Shown: piece after piece, positions 23,930 to 32,579 of the stretch | Layout: each line of letters opens with the position of its first letter | How positions within the stretch are numbered: the first letter of the stretch is position 1 | NCBI RefSeq assembly: GCF_018332715.1 | Contig: NZ_BOQP01000043.1 | Location: 186,001-250,000 of the forward strand | Length of the DNA stretch: 64,000 nt | Direction of reading: 5' to 3' | Origin: Winogradskya consettensis | GTDB taxonomy: Bacteria > Actinomycetota > Actinomycetes > Mycobacteriales > Micromonosporaceae | Notes under the pieces: model-generated | Seen by the model: the letters and a program-made list of their open reading frames with translations, nothing else | Told to the model about the DNA's origin: nothing | Databases searched by the model: none | Position numbers and translations under genes: made by a program

Positions 23930-25225
23930 TCACCGAATGTCCCAGATGGCGACGGAGGCATCCAGGCGGCGGCACACCAGGAAGTCGATGGTGGCGTTGC
24001 AGTCGCCGGAGATGCCGGTGGCGGTGCCGAGCAGGCGCAGGGCCGGTACGGCGGGGTCCAGGAGGCCATAGTTGACGACGGTCCCCACCTGGCGTAGCAC
24101 GACCACCGTGCCGTCGGGGCGCACCGGACCGTACGGCTGCCATCTGCCGTAGTCGGCCAGCACCTTGCCGGTGGCGGGGTCGACGACAGCGAGTGGGAAC
24201 CGGCCGGGGACGGCATCGCCGACCTCGGTGCCCCGGACCATCAGGGCGGATCCGATCGCTGTCGCTGTGCTCCATCGGTCGCTGCTCCAGCGGACCGCAC
24301 CGGTGGCGGGGTCGAGGGCCTTCAGGCCGTCGGCGAGGCCGAACACGCAGATGCTGCCCGCACAGTCGGGCTCCACGTAGCTGTCGTCGGTGAGATCGAT
24401 CGGGACGGTCCAGCGCGCGGTCAGATCGTTCATACCGTACGCAGTGAGCCCGCCCTCCCCCTCGATCAGCATCGCCTCGTCGCCGGCCCAGACGGTGATC
24501 CCCTGCTGGTTCCAGGCCGGGTCCGCGGGCAGGTCGACGGCGCGCAGCAGCGCACCGCTGACCCCGTCGTGCAGCTCGACGTGCCCGTCGGGGGCTGCCG
24601 TCACCATCCGGCGCGGGAAGCCGTTCCCCAACCTCGTCAGATCCCCGTCCTCCGGCGTCCCCAGCGACCATCGGAGTTTGCCGGTGGCCAGGTCGACGGC
24701 GGACCAGTCCCGGTAGTCGCCGGAGCCGAGCAGCCCGAGCCCGGCGTCCGCGGAAGCGCTCACGAGCTGGGCCGGCACCTCCCACGACGGCTGCGCGGCG
24801 CCCAGCCGGATCCCCACGGTGGTCGGCGGGTCGGGGTAGACCGGCTGGTACGACACCAGCAGCGTGTCACCGGCCGAGGCGACCAGGCTGACTATGCCGA
24901 GCTGGCCGATGTCGCCGATCGGGGTCCGCGCGAGCAGTTCACCGCCGGGCAGCGAGTACGTGGTGACCACCCGGCTGGCGGCGCTGGGCGGGCTGACCAC
25001 GTGCAGCCGGTGGGGGTCGAGATAGATGGACTCGCCGACCCGTACCGCCACGATCGTCGGGACCCGCTCGGCCGGGAGGCGTGCTGACCCGCCGAGCAGC
25101 ACGAGCAACAGGATCGAGACCGCGAGGAACGGCAAGCGGGGTTTCCGGAAGCGGCGGATCCCGGGTTCAGGGTGTTCGTCGGAGGGATCGTGCAGCCGGT
25201 CGAGATCGATCACCGCGTCGGTCAC
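23930..25225 (-). CDS. membrane-anchored PQQ-like beta-propeller protein, paralogue 4
   Basis: 431-aa protein, last of four tandem paralogues. Short cytoplasmic N-terminus with A-V-I-D-L, Arg/Lys-rich stretch, TM helix (LPFLAVSILLLVLLGGSA), then an extracytoplasmic beta-propeller. Repeats of the PQQ/WD type are visible as W-S-A-V-D-L-A-T-G-K-L-R-W, L-K-A-L-D-P-A-T-G-A-V-R-W and L-A-V-V-D-P-A-T-G-K-V-L. Two Cys pairs: C-A-G-S-I-C and D-C-N-A-T-I-D-F-L-V-C-R-R. The GTG start overlaps the previous gene by 4 bases. No PQQ-dehydrogenase active site is recognised, so a structural or sensory role is more likely. Function unknown. Confidence 0.82.
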   Translation of the reverse strand: MTDAVIDLDRLHDPSDEHPEPGIRRFRKPRLPFLAVSILLLVLLGGSARLPAERVPTIVAVRVGESIYLDPHRLHVVSPPSAASRVVTTYSLPGGELLARTPIGDIGQLGIVSLVASAGDTLLVSYQPVYPDPPTTVGIRLGAAQPSWEVPAQLVSASADAGLGLLGSGDYRDWSAVDLATGKLRWSLGTPEDGDLTRLGNGFPRRMVTAAPDGHVELHDGVSGALLRAVDLPADPAWNQQGITVWAGDEAMLIEGEGGLTAYGMNDLTARWTVPIDLTDDSYVEPDCAGSICVFGLADGLKALDPATGAVRWSSDRWSTATAIGSALMVRGTEVGDAVPGRFPLAVVDPATGKVLADYGRWQPYGPVRPDGTVVVLRQVGTVVNYGLLDPAVPALRLLGTATGISGDCNATIDFLVCRRLDASVAIWDIR

Positions 25226-26493
25226 CGGGTCAGCTTAGGCACTGACCAGATCGCGATCGAGGCGTCGACGCGGCGGCAGATCAGGACGTCCGCGGTGGCG
25301 TCGCAGTCCCCGGAGATGCCGCCGGCCGCGCCGAGCACGCGAAGGGCGCGCGACGCCGGCTCGAGCAGGCCGATGTTGAGCACGTCACCGGTCAGGTGCG
25401 TCACGATCGCGGTGCCGTCGGCCCGGATCGCCCCGGTCAGTCGCCACCGGCCGAAGTCCGCGAGCCGCTTGCCGGTCGCGCCGTCGAGGATGGCGAGCGG
25501 GTACGTCGCGTTGTAGGCACCGGAGCCGTCGTTGCCGCTGACGATCAGCGCGGACCCGGCCGGGGTGACGGTGGCCCAGCCCGGCTGGCGCCAGCGCGGT
25601 GCGCCGGTCGCGGCGTTGTGGACCTCCAGGCCGCCCTCGAAGCCGACGACGCAGAGACCACCGGCGCAATCGGGCAGCACGAAACGCTGCTGCAGGTCGA
25701 AGGCGGCGGTCCAGCGCTGGGTCAGGTCTCGCATCGCGTACGCGGTGACGGAATCCGGGCCACCCGCCAGCAGAAGATCGCCGACGGGCATGAGCGAGAT
25801 CCCGAGGCTCGGCCAGCTCTGCGTATCCGGCAGGTTCGCGCTCGTGACGACCGTACCGTCGGCTGTATCGATGATCTTGACCTTGCCGTCGGTCGTGGCC
25901 TGGATCAGCCGGTACTCCCCGGCCAGGAACGTGAATCCCTGGGGCGGCTCGGCGACCGTCCACCGGCGCTGCCCGGTGGCCAGGTCCAGGCCGGACCAGG
26001 TGCCGTCCTCGGCACGCGTCAGCGCGGTCCCGGCTGCGGCGGAGAATGAGAAGACCTGGGCGGGGACCCGCCAGGATTCCGTCTGCGCGCCCAGCCGGGT
26101 GGCGACGGTGGACACCACTTGAGAGTCGTTCTCCCGGTAGGACACCAGCAGGAGCTCGCCCGCGGTGGCCACCGACTGGACCGTGCCGGAGGCGACCATC
26201 CGGGTCCGCGTGATCAGCTCGCCGCCGGGCAGCCCGTACGTGCTGACCCAGCGGTACTGCTGTTCGGACGGGTCGACGGCATACAACCGGGGAAGACTGC
26301 GATCGATGAACGTACTGTCGCCGAGCCGGGCCGGCACGTTCGTGACCGCCGGCTCGCCGAAGCTGGGCGCCGCGCCGCCGAGCAGGCCGGCCAGCGCCAC
26401 CACGGCGACGACGAACGTTGCCCGGGGCAGTCGGAGGCGCTTGTCCGTAGGGGGTTCGCGAACGGTACCGAGATCGATCAGAGCGTCGCTCAC
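25222..26493 (-). CDS. membrane-anchored PQQ-like beta-propeller protein, paralogue 3
   Basis: 423 aa. Closest relative of the downstream gene: shared S-L/Y-G-L-P-G-G-E-L-[IL]-[TA]-R-T, D-C-A-G-x-x-C-V and I-S-G-D-C-[ND]-A-T-x-D near the C-terminus. N-terminus A-L-I-D-L-G, then RLRLPR and the TM helix (ATFVVAVVALAGLLGGAA). Propeller blades show W-S-G-L-D-L-A-T-G-Q-R-R-W and L-A-I-L-D-G-A-T-G-K-R-L. Cys pairs C-x4-C and C-x8-C-R are kept. GTG 26493 is preceded by AAGGGC that overlaps the upstream gene's TAA, so translation is coupled. Function unknown. Confidence 0.82.
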   Translation of the reverse strand: MSDALIDLGTVREPPTDKRLRLPRATFVVAVVALAGLLGGAAPSFGEPAVTNVPARLGDSTFIDRSLPRLYAVDPSEQQYRWVSTYGLPGGELITRTRMVASGTVQSVATAGELLLVSYRENDSQVVSTVATRLGAQTESWRVPAQVFSFSAAAGTALTRAEDGTWSGLDLATGQRRWTVAEPPQGFTFLAGEYRLIQATTDGKVKIIDTADGTVVTSANLPDTQSWPSLGISLMPVGDLLLAGGPDSVTAYAMRDLTQRWTAAFDLQQRFVLPDCAGGLCVVGFEGGLEVHNAATGAPRWRQPGWATVTPAGSALIVSGNDGSGAYNATYPLAILDGATGKRLADFGRWRLTGAIRADGTAIVTHLTGDVLNIGLLEPASRALRVLGAAGGISGDCDATADVLICRRVDASIAIWSVPKLTR

Positions 26494-26497
26494 GCCC

Positions 26498-27814
26498 TTA
26501 CCCTAGGTATTGATAGACCTCGGCGCTGCCCCCGACGCGGCAGGCCAGGTACTTCTCGTCGCGCTCGCACGCGGCGGCTGCCCGGGGGATCCGTCCGAGC
26601 AGCTGGATCGCGGGTGCGCCGCGCCGGAGCAGGCCGAGCACCAGACCCGCGCCGGGCTCGGGCCGCATGAGCAGATATCCGCGGGAGTCCGCGAGGTCGA
26701 CGAAGCTCGACCAGGTGCCGAGCTCGACCCGGACCCGGCCGGTGCCACGGTCGACGACCCGCTGCGGCGTCGAGAGCGAGCGCAGTTCGAGGATCGCGTC
26801 GTTGCCGAACGCGACCAGGTCGAGGTCGTTGCCCGCGCTCCACAGCGCGGTGCCGGTGCGCGGGTCCAGCACTGTCAGGTCGGTACGCGTCTTGCGGCAG
26901 GGCAGCCCCACGCAGGTCGACGAGCTGCCCTGCGAGTCGGGCTGATTCTGCTGCCAGCGTTCGTCGAGCGTGTCGAGGGCGTACGCGACGACCTCTCCCC
27001 CCTCCCCGAACGCACCGTGATGCACCAGCACGGTGTCCCCGGCGACCTCACCCCACATCGGCCACGCCCCGCTGTCCGCGACGGCCCGTTCCCGCAGCAC
27101 CTCCCCGGTCGACGGCGAGCGCACGGTGACCCGGTCGGCCGAGAAGACCACCACGGCGGTGCCGGTCCAGACGGTGGCGACCGAGCCGGGCACCGTGACC
27201 GACCACAGGTGCCGGCCGGTGGCGAGCTCGACGCCCTCGAGCGAGGTGCTCAGGGCGGGTTCGGTGTGCAGGGTCTGGCTCGTCGTGCCGTAGAGCCGGC
27301 CCGGTTCGCCGGACTCGGGGTCGTACTCGGTGCCGGCCCGGAAACTCTCGCTGGTGACCAGCCCCTGGCCGGCGGCAAGCGCCTGCAGCGGGGTCGGTGA
27401 CCGCCAGCGCAGGGCTCCGGTGCCGCCGTCGAGCACCGTGGTCGAGCGGGCCACGTTGACCATGAGCAGCCCCGGCACCCCGGCGGAGAGCGAGTAGTAG
27501 CCCTCGGTGCTGCCCGCAGGACCCTGGACCCGCCACAGCCGGCGGCCGGTCGCGGCGGACCAGGCGGTGATCACGGGTGGGTCGACGGCGAAGTCCGCGG
27601 CGTAGAGCCGGCCGTCGCCGATCACGAAGTCGGCGTCGCCGAGCGGGATGTGCCCGGTGTGCCGCAGCAGCATCGACTCGGGACGGGCCGCACCGCCGAG
27701 GGCGAGGACGAGCAGGACGCTCAGAAACAGGCCGAGGCGACGATAAACGTACGCCGGGGGCGGGCCGCCGACGGGCTGAGCGGGGGCTTCGGTGCTCAGC
27801 TCGATCAGCGCCAC
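26498..27814 (-). CDS. membrane-anchored PQQ-like beta-propeller protein, paralogue 2
   Basis: 438 aa from GTG 27814 (VALIELSTEAPAQPVGG), which lies two bases after the stop of the preceding paralogue. A-L-I-E-L motif, TM helix (LGLFLSVLLVLALGGAA) and propeller blades such as I-T-A-W-S-A-A-T-G-R-R-L-W and V-E-L-A-T-G-R-H-L-W. Cys pairs C-V-G-L-P-C and A-C-E-R-D-E-K-Y-L-A-C-R match the other copies in spacing although the surrounding sequence has diverged strongly. Function unknown. Confidence 0.8.
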   Translation of the reverse strand: MALIELSTEAPAQPVGGPPPAYVYRRLGLFLSVLLVLALGGAARPESMLLRHTGHIPLGDADFVIGDGRLYAADFAVDPPVITAWSAATGRRLWRVQGPAGSTEGYYSLSAGVPGLLMVNVARSTTVLDGGTGALRWRSPTPLQALAAGQGLVTSESFRAGTEYDPESGEPGRLYGTTSQTLHTEPALSTSLEGVELATGRHLWSVTVPGSVATVWTGTAVVVFSADRVTVRSPSTGEVLRERAVADSGAWPMWGEVAGDTVLVHHGAFGEGGEVVAYALDTLDERWQQNQPDSQGSSSTCVGLPCRKTRTDLTVLDPRTGTALWSAGNDLDLVAFGNDAILELRSLSTPQRVVDRGTGRVRVELGTWSSFVDLADSRGYLLMRPEPGAGLVLGLLRRGAPAIQLLGRIPRAAAACERDEKYLACRVGGSAEVYQYLG

Positions 27815-27816
27815 GG

Positions 27817-29115
27817 TCAGCCTTTCCGCTGGTACGCCCACACCGCCAGATCGCCCGAGGTGGACCGGCACGCGAGCCGGCCCGGGGCCGACTGACAGTC
27901 CGCGGTGCCGGCCGGAAGTGCCGCGAGGATCCGGGGTTGCGCGTCGCCGGGGGCGGCGACCGCGACCATGGTACGACCGGCCTCAGCGGGACGGGTCACC
28001 AGCAGGTGGTCGCCGCCGTCCCCGCCGACCAGCCGCCACCCGTGCAGACCGGTGAGAACCTTGCCGGTCGCCGGGTCGACGAGCCCGATCGGATCGTTCT
28101 CGCCGGCGGGCGTCCCGAACGCGACGAGCAGGCTGCCGCGCTGGTCGACGCCGCGCCACTCCGGCTGGAACCACTGCTCCGTGCCGTCCCGCGGGTCGAT
28201 CGCGCGGACGCCGTCGGGGCCGGTCAGGCACGAGTACCGGCCGCAGGTGGTGATCTCGAAGGCGAAGCCGGCCGGGCGGGTCCAGCGGAGCTGCAGGGTG
28301 AGGGGGTCGAAGGCCGAGACCATGCGCCCGGCCGGGGTGGGGTGGCGCAGCAGGATCAGGCCCCCGGAGACGACGGGGTTGTCCGGACCGTAGTCGGCGG
28401 GCGGCAGCGGGCCGGCGGCGAGCTTCTCGCCGGTGACCAGGTCGTGCAGCGTGGCGGTGCGGTCGTCGTGCACCAGGAGCATGCGGGCGCCGTCGTCGGC
28501 CGGCCCGGGCACGCCGAGCAGCACGGCGGTGGAGGGCACCGGGACCTCCCAGCGGGTCTGCCCGGTGGCGGGATCAACCGCGTCGATCGCGCGCTGCACC
28601 CGCCGGCCGACCGAGGTGAAGCTCTTGACCGGGGTGACGGCGAGCAGCGTGGGCGAGCCCGCCACGGTGGTGACGCTGTCCGCGCGGCGCCAGCGCACGC
28701 TGCCGTCCTGCAGCGAGACGGCCCGGGTGGCGCTGGTCAGCGAGCGGAGCAGCAGCAGGCCGCCGCCGATGGTGAGCCGGTAGGTGGGCGTCTCGGTGCC
28801 GGCCTGCCAGAGCTTGGCGCCGTCGGCCAGGTCGAACGAGGCCAGGGTGCCCTGGGTCTGGGCGAGCAGGGTGCCGTCGTCGGTCATCGCATACGGATCC
28901 GCGGGCCCGACCTGGATCGTGAGCAGCGCCGTCAGGGCGGGCCGGGGCGGACCGGCCGAGGCGGTGGCGGCGAGCAGGACCAGCACCGCGGCCGCGACCG
29001 GCCACAGCCAGCGGGGCATGGTCGAGCGGGTCGGCGACACGTATTCCGCCGGCTCGCCGCGGGCAGTGCCCAGATCGATGACCACCGTCGCGCCGCCGAA
29101 CGTCTCCGCCGCCAT
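27817..29115 (-). CDS. membrane-anchored PQQ-like beta-propeller protein, paralogue 1
   Basis: 432 aa, first gene of the four-gene operon. N-terminus contains V-V-I-D-L-G-T-A-R-G-E, followed by a TM helix (WLWPVAAAVLVLLAATASA). Blades include L-A-S-F-D-L-A-D-G-A-K-L-W, I-D-A-V-D-P-A-T-G-Q-T-R-W and V-R-A-I-D-P-R-D-G-T-E-Q-W. Cys pairs C-G-R-Y-S-C and D-C-Q-S-A-P-G-R-L-A-C-R. ATG 29115 is chosen because it places the I-D-L motif and helix as in the paralogues; the frame is open further to 29262 through the dxs tail. The operon promoter should lie in 29116-29200. Confidence 0.8.
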   Translation of the reverse strand: MAAETFGGATVVIDLGTARGEPAEYVSPTRSTMPRWLWPVAAAVLVLLAATASAGPPRPALTALLTIQVGPADPYAMTDDGTLLAQTQGTLASFDLADGAKLWQAGTETPTYRLTIGGGLLLLRSLTSATRAVSLQDGSVRWRRADSVTTVAGSPTLLAVTPVKSFTSVGRRVQRAIDAVDPATGQTRWEVPVPSTAVLLGVPGPADDGARMLLVHDDRTATLHDLVTGEKLAAGPLPPADYGPDNPVVSGGLILLRHPTPAGRMVSAFDPLTLQLRWTRPAGFAFEITTCGRYSCLTGPDGVRAIDPRDGTEQWFQPEWRGVDQRGSLLVAFGTPAGENDPIGLVDPATGKVLTGLHGWRLVGGDGGDHLLVTRPAEAGRTMVAVAAPGDAQPRILAALPAGTADCQSAPGRLACRSTSGDLAVWAYQRKG

Positions 29116-29164
29116 ACCCTCAAAGGTAACGGCTGGATAACGAAAACGCCCGGCGAGCGGGGGC

Positions 29165-29213
29165 CAGTTATTTCGCGGGCCCAGTTGGTTGGCGAGCCGG
29201 TTATTTCGCGGGC
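29165..29213. repeat. direct repeat spanning the dxs stop codon
   Basis: GTTATTTCGCGGGC occurs at 29167-29180 and 29200-29213, 33 bases apart, each preceded by CCA or CCG. The second copy contains the dxs stop (TTA at 29201-29203 on the plus strand); the first lies downstream of dxs and repeats the same stop in the same frame. Confidence 0.85.
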
Positions 29214-31126
29214 TGGGGCTCCGAATCGGACGCCTGGATGCGCGAGACCCATTCGGTGACATCCCGGGCGACGTCCTGGGCGGTCAGCCCGAGCGCGGCC
29301 AGGATCTCCGCGCGGGAGCCGTGCGGGTGGAAGCCGGCCGGCACGCCCAGGTCACGCAGCGGCACGTCGACGCCGTTGTCACGCAGCATGCTCGCCACGG
29401 CCTCGCCCACGCCACCGGCCCGGACGCCGTCCTCGACGGTGACCACGAGGCGGTGCCCGGCGGCCAGCGCGGCGAGCTCGACCGGGGCCGGGCGCACCCA
29501 GCGCGGGTCGACAACGGTCACGCCGTAACCCTGCTCGGCGACCCGCTCGGCGACCTCCATGCCCAGCTTGCCGAACGCACCCACCGCGACGATCAGCACG
29601 TCCTTGCGGTCGTCCTCGCGCAGCACGTCGACCGGGCCGACGCGGCGCAGCGCCGGGAGGTCGGCGTTGACCGAGCCGGTCGGGAACCGCACGATCGTCG
29701 GGCCGTTGTCCACGGCGACAGCCTCGCGCAATTCTTCGCGCAGCGTGGCGGCGTCGCGCGGGGCGGCGATGCGCAGACCCGGCACGACCCCGAAGACGCT
29801 CATGTCCCAGATGCCGTAGTGGCTCGGACCGTCGGGGCCGGTGATGCCCGCCCGGTCGAGCACGAATGTCACCGGCAGCTCGTGCATGGCGACGTCGAGG
29901 AGCACCTGGTCGAAAGCGCGGTTGAGGAAGGTCGCGTAGACGGCGACGATCGGGTGCAGCCCACCCATGGCCAGCCCGGCCGCCGAGGTCGCGGCGTGCT
30001 GCTCGGCGATGCCCACGTCGTAGACCCGCTCGGGATACTTCTTGGCCAGCGCGGCGATGCCGGTCGGCTCGGCCATCGCGGCGGTGATGCCCACGATGTC
30101 GGGGCGCTCCCCCGCCAGCTTGACGAGCTCCTCGGCGAAGACGTTGGTCCACTTGACGGACGGCTTGGCGGTCAGCGCCCCGGTCTCGGGGTCGAACGCG
30201 CCCGGACCGTGGAAGTTGTCGGCCTCGTCGTCCTCCGCGGGCCGGTAACCGAAGCCCTTGCGGGTCACCGCGTGCACGATGACCGGCGCGTTGAAGCCCT
30301 TGGCCCGGCGCAGCGCCGACTCCATGGCCTCGATGTCGTGCCCGTCGATCGGGCCGATGTACTTGATGCCGAGGTCCTCGAACATCGGCTGCGGGCTGAC
30401 CGCGTCCTTGATGCCCTTCTTGACCGCGTGCAGCACCTCGAACGCCGGCTTGCCCACCACCGGGGTCGAGCCGAGCGCGTTCTTCACCAGGTCGAGCACC
30501 CGCTCGTAGCCCGGGTTGAGGCGCAGCGTGGAGAGGTGGTCGGCGAGCCCGCCGATGGTCGGCGCGTAGGACCGGCCGTTGTCGTTCACGACGATGACGA
30601 GCTTGTTCTTCGCCGCGGCGATGTTGTTGAGCGCCTCCCAGCACATGCCACCGGTCAGCGCGCCGTCACCGACGACCGCGACCACGTGCCGGTCCTCGCG
30701 GCGCAGCGTGAACGCCTTCGAGAGGCCGTCGGCATACGACAGGGCGGTGGAGGCGTGCGAATTCTCGACCAGGTCGTGCTCGCTCTCGGCCCGGCTCGGG
30801 TAGCCCGACAGCCCCCCGCGCTGGCGGAGCTGGTCGAAGCCGTCCTGCCGGCCGGTCACGATCTTGTGCACGTAAGCCTGGTGGCCGGTGTCGAACAGCA
30901 CCCGGTCGCGCGGCGAGTCGAAGACCCGGTGCAGCGCGAGGGTCGTCTCGACCACGCCCAGGTTGGGGCCGAGGTGCCCGCCGGTGCGGGAGACCTTCGC
31001 GACCAGGAAGTCACGGATCTCCGCGGCAAGCAGGGTGAGCTGCTCAGAGCTCAAACGCTTGAGGTCGCCGGGCGTCCTGATGCCGCCGAGGATGCCGGTC
31101 GTCGTCTGATCACTGCGCTCGCTCAT
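29201..31126 (-). CDS. dxs: 1-deoxy-D-xylulose-5-phosphate synthase
   Basis: Thiamine-diphosphate enzyme that makes DXP from pyruvate and glyceraldehyde-3-phosphate, the first step of the MEP isoprenoid pathway. 641 aa, normal length. Seen: G-G-H-L-G-P-N-L-G, D-T-G-H-Q-A-Y-V-H-K, the ThDP motif G-D-G-A-L-T-G-G ending with N-D-N, the transketolase Pyr domain with Y-A-T-F-L-N-R-A-F-D-Q, and D-R-A-G-I-T-G-P-D-G-P-S-H-Y-G. ATG 31126 (MSERSDQTTTG) is preferred over upstream in-frame starts to 31252. Same direction as the propeller operon 85 bases downstream. Confidence 0.97.
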   Translation of the reverse strand: MSERSDQTTTGILGGIRTPGDLKRLSSEQLTLLAAEIRDFLVAKVSRTGGHLGPNLGVVETTLALHRVFDSPRDRVLFDTGHQAYVHKIVTGRQDGFDQLRQRGGLSGYPSRAESEHDLVENSHASTALSYADGLSKAFTLRREDRHVVAVVGDGALTGGMCWEALNNIAAAKNKLVIVVNDNGRSYAPTIGGLADHLSTLRLNPGYERVLDLVKNALGSTPVVGKPAFEVLHAVKKGIKDAVSPQPMFEDLGIKYIGPIDGHDIEAMESALRRAKGFNAPVIVHAVTRKGFGYRPAEDDEADNFHGPGAFDPETGALTAKPSVKWTNVFAEELVKLAGERPDIVGITAAMAEPTGIAALAKKYPERVYDVGIAEQHAATSAAGLAMGGLHPIVAVYATFLNRAFDQVLLDVAMHELPVTFVLDRAGITGPDGPSHYGIWDMSVFGVVPGLRIAAPRDAATLREELREAVAVDNGPTIVRFPTGSVNADLPALRRVGPVDVLREDDRKDVLIVAVGAFGKLGMEVAERVAEQGYGVTVVDPRWVRPAPVELAALAAGHRLVVTVEDGVRAGGVGEAVASMLRDNGVDVPLRDLGVPAGFHPHGSRAEILAALGLTAQDVARDVTEWVSRIQASDSEPQPAK

Positions 31127-31316
31127 AGGGGCACAGTCTATCGGCGCGAAGCTCGCCCGCATCCGGCACGACCGGCCATACCGGGGTCCTCCACAAAACC
31201 TCCACAGCAAAACGGGCATCCGAACCGTATCTGCCAGCGCGATCCTGGCCACGGCGCTGACGTCGGCGTGCTGGGCGTGGCCGGCACCGGCGCCTATGCC
31301 CGCAGGCGTGCCCGCC

Positions 31317-32579
31317 TCATGAGGTGACGGGGGTCAGCAGGGCCACGCACTCCACGTGCTGGGTCATGGGGAAGCAGTCGTACGCCCGCAGCTGCACGAC
31401 CTTCCAGCCCAGCCCCGCGAACGTCTTGAGATCCCGGGCCAGCGCCGCCGGGTCGCACGCGACATATGCGATCGCGCGCGGCGAGGCGTCCACCATCGCG
31501 CGGACGACCTTCGCCCCGGCGCCCGTGCGGGGCGGGTCGAGGACGATCAGGTCGACCGGGCCGGCGGGGCGGCGGCGGGCGAGCGCGATCTCGACCTTGG
31601 CCGCGATGACCTCCGTGCCGACCAGGTCGGCGAGGTTGCGCCGTGCGGCGACGACGCCGATCGGGCTCGATTCCACGACGGTGGTGCGTGCACCGGTGCG
31701 GGCGTTCAGCGCGGCTGCGAACAGCCCGGCGCCGCCGTAGAGGTCCCAGGACGTCTCGCCCGGCTGCGGGTCGAGCAGCTCCAGCACGGCACCGACGAGG
31801 GTGTCGGCGGCGGACGGGTGGATCTGCCAGAAGCCGTCGGCGGGGACGTGCCATTCGCGGCCGGCGGCCAGCTCGCGCACCTCGACGGAGCCCGCCTCGG
31901 GCGCGCTGTTCACCTCGTCGAGCAGGTCACCGGCGCTGCCGACGGTCGCGCGCGGGATGACGACCACGTCGCCCCCGGTGGAGGCGACGGTCTCGATCGA
32001 CGACGCCTCCGGCCAGGTACGCGTGGTGATGTCCAGGGCCTGGATGCCGGGGTGGGCGATCCGGCAGCGGTCCACCGGCACGACCTCGTGGGAGCGGTGT
32101 TTGAGCAGGCCGGGGCGGTCGGCGGCGTCGACGGCGTACCGCACGCGGGAGCGCCAGCCGAGCGGGCCACCGGGCAGCGGCTCCACGCGTACACCTAGAT
32201 CCTTGATCTCGATCTCGCTCAGGCCGGCCATCCGGGCGAGCAGGTTGTGCACCACCTCGGTCTTCCAGCCGAGCTGCGCCGCGGGGGCGACATGCTGCAG
32301 GTCGCAGCCGCCGCACTTGCCGGGGCCGGACCACGGGCAGGGCGGCTCGACCCGGTCGGCGGAGGCCTCGTGCACCGTGATCGCGTCGGCTCGTACCCAA
32401 CTCTTGTGCAGCTCGGTGATCTCGGCCGTGACCTTCTCACCGGGCAGCGCGTGCCGCACGAAAACGACCCGGCCGTGCTCGCCACCGAGCCGAGCGACGC
32501 AGTGACCGCCGTGCGCGGGCGCGCCCACGGTCAGCTCCACCAGGTCGCCCTCGACGAGTTCCACGGTCTCTACGGTCAC
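31317..32579 (-). CDS. RumA/TrmA-type RNA (uracil-5-)-methyltransferase
   Basis: SAM-dependent 5-methyluridine methyltransferase for tRNA or 23S rRNA. 420 aa. N-terminal TRAM-like domain (V-E-G-D-L-V-E-L-T-V-G), then Fe-S cysteines C-P-W-S-G-P-G-K-C-G-G-C with a fourth candidate in V-D-R-C-R-I. The SAM loop is W-D-L-Y-G-G-A-G-L-F, D-P-P-R-T-G is present, the nucleophile is Cys in Y-V-A-C-D-P-A-A-L, and the base is Glu in H-V-E-C-V. GTG 32579 overlaps the permease stop (GTGA), with GGAG upstream. Which uridine is the target cannot be decided. Confidence 0.9.
   Translation of the reverse strand: MTVETVELVEGDLVELTVGAPAHGGHCVARLGGEHGRVVFVRHALPGEKVTAEITELHKSWVRADAITVHEASADRVEPPCPWSGPGKCGGCDLQHVAPAAQLGWKTEVVHNLLARMAGLSEIEIKDLGVRVEPLPGGPLGWRSRVRYAVDAADRPGLLKHRSHEVVPVDRCRIAHPGIQALDITTRTWPEASSIETVASTGGDVVVIPRATVGSAGDLLDEVNSAPEAGSVEVRELAAGREWHVPADGFWQIHPSAADTLVGAVLELLDPQPGETSWDLYGGAGLFAAALNARTGARTTVVESSPIGVVAARRNLADLVGTEVIAAKVEIALARRRPAGPVDLIVLDPPRTGAGAKVVRAMVDASPRAIAYVACDPAALARDLKTFAGLGWKVVQLRAYDCFPMTQHVECVALLTPVTS

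Noticed and set aside
27577..29259. Long plus-strand frame across the propeller genes
   Set aside because: Arg/Gly/Ala-rich shadow of high-GC genes on the minus strand; no domain, and the minus strand encodes clear paralogues.
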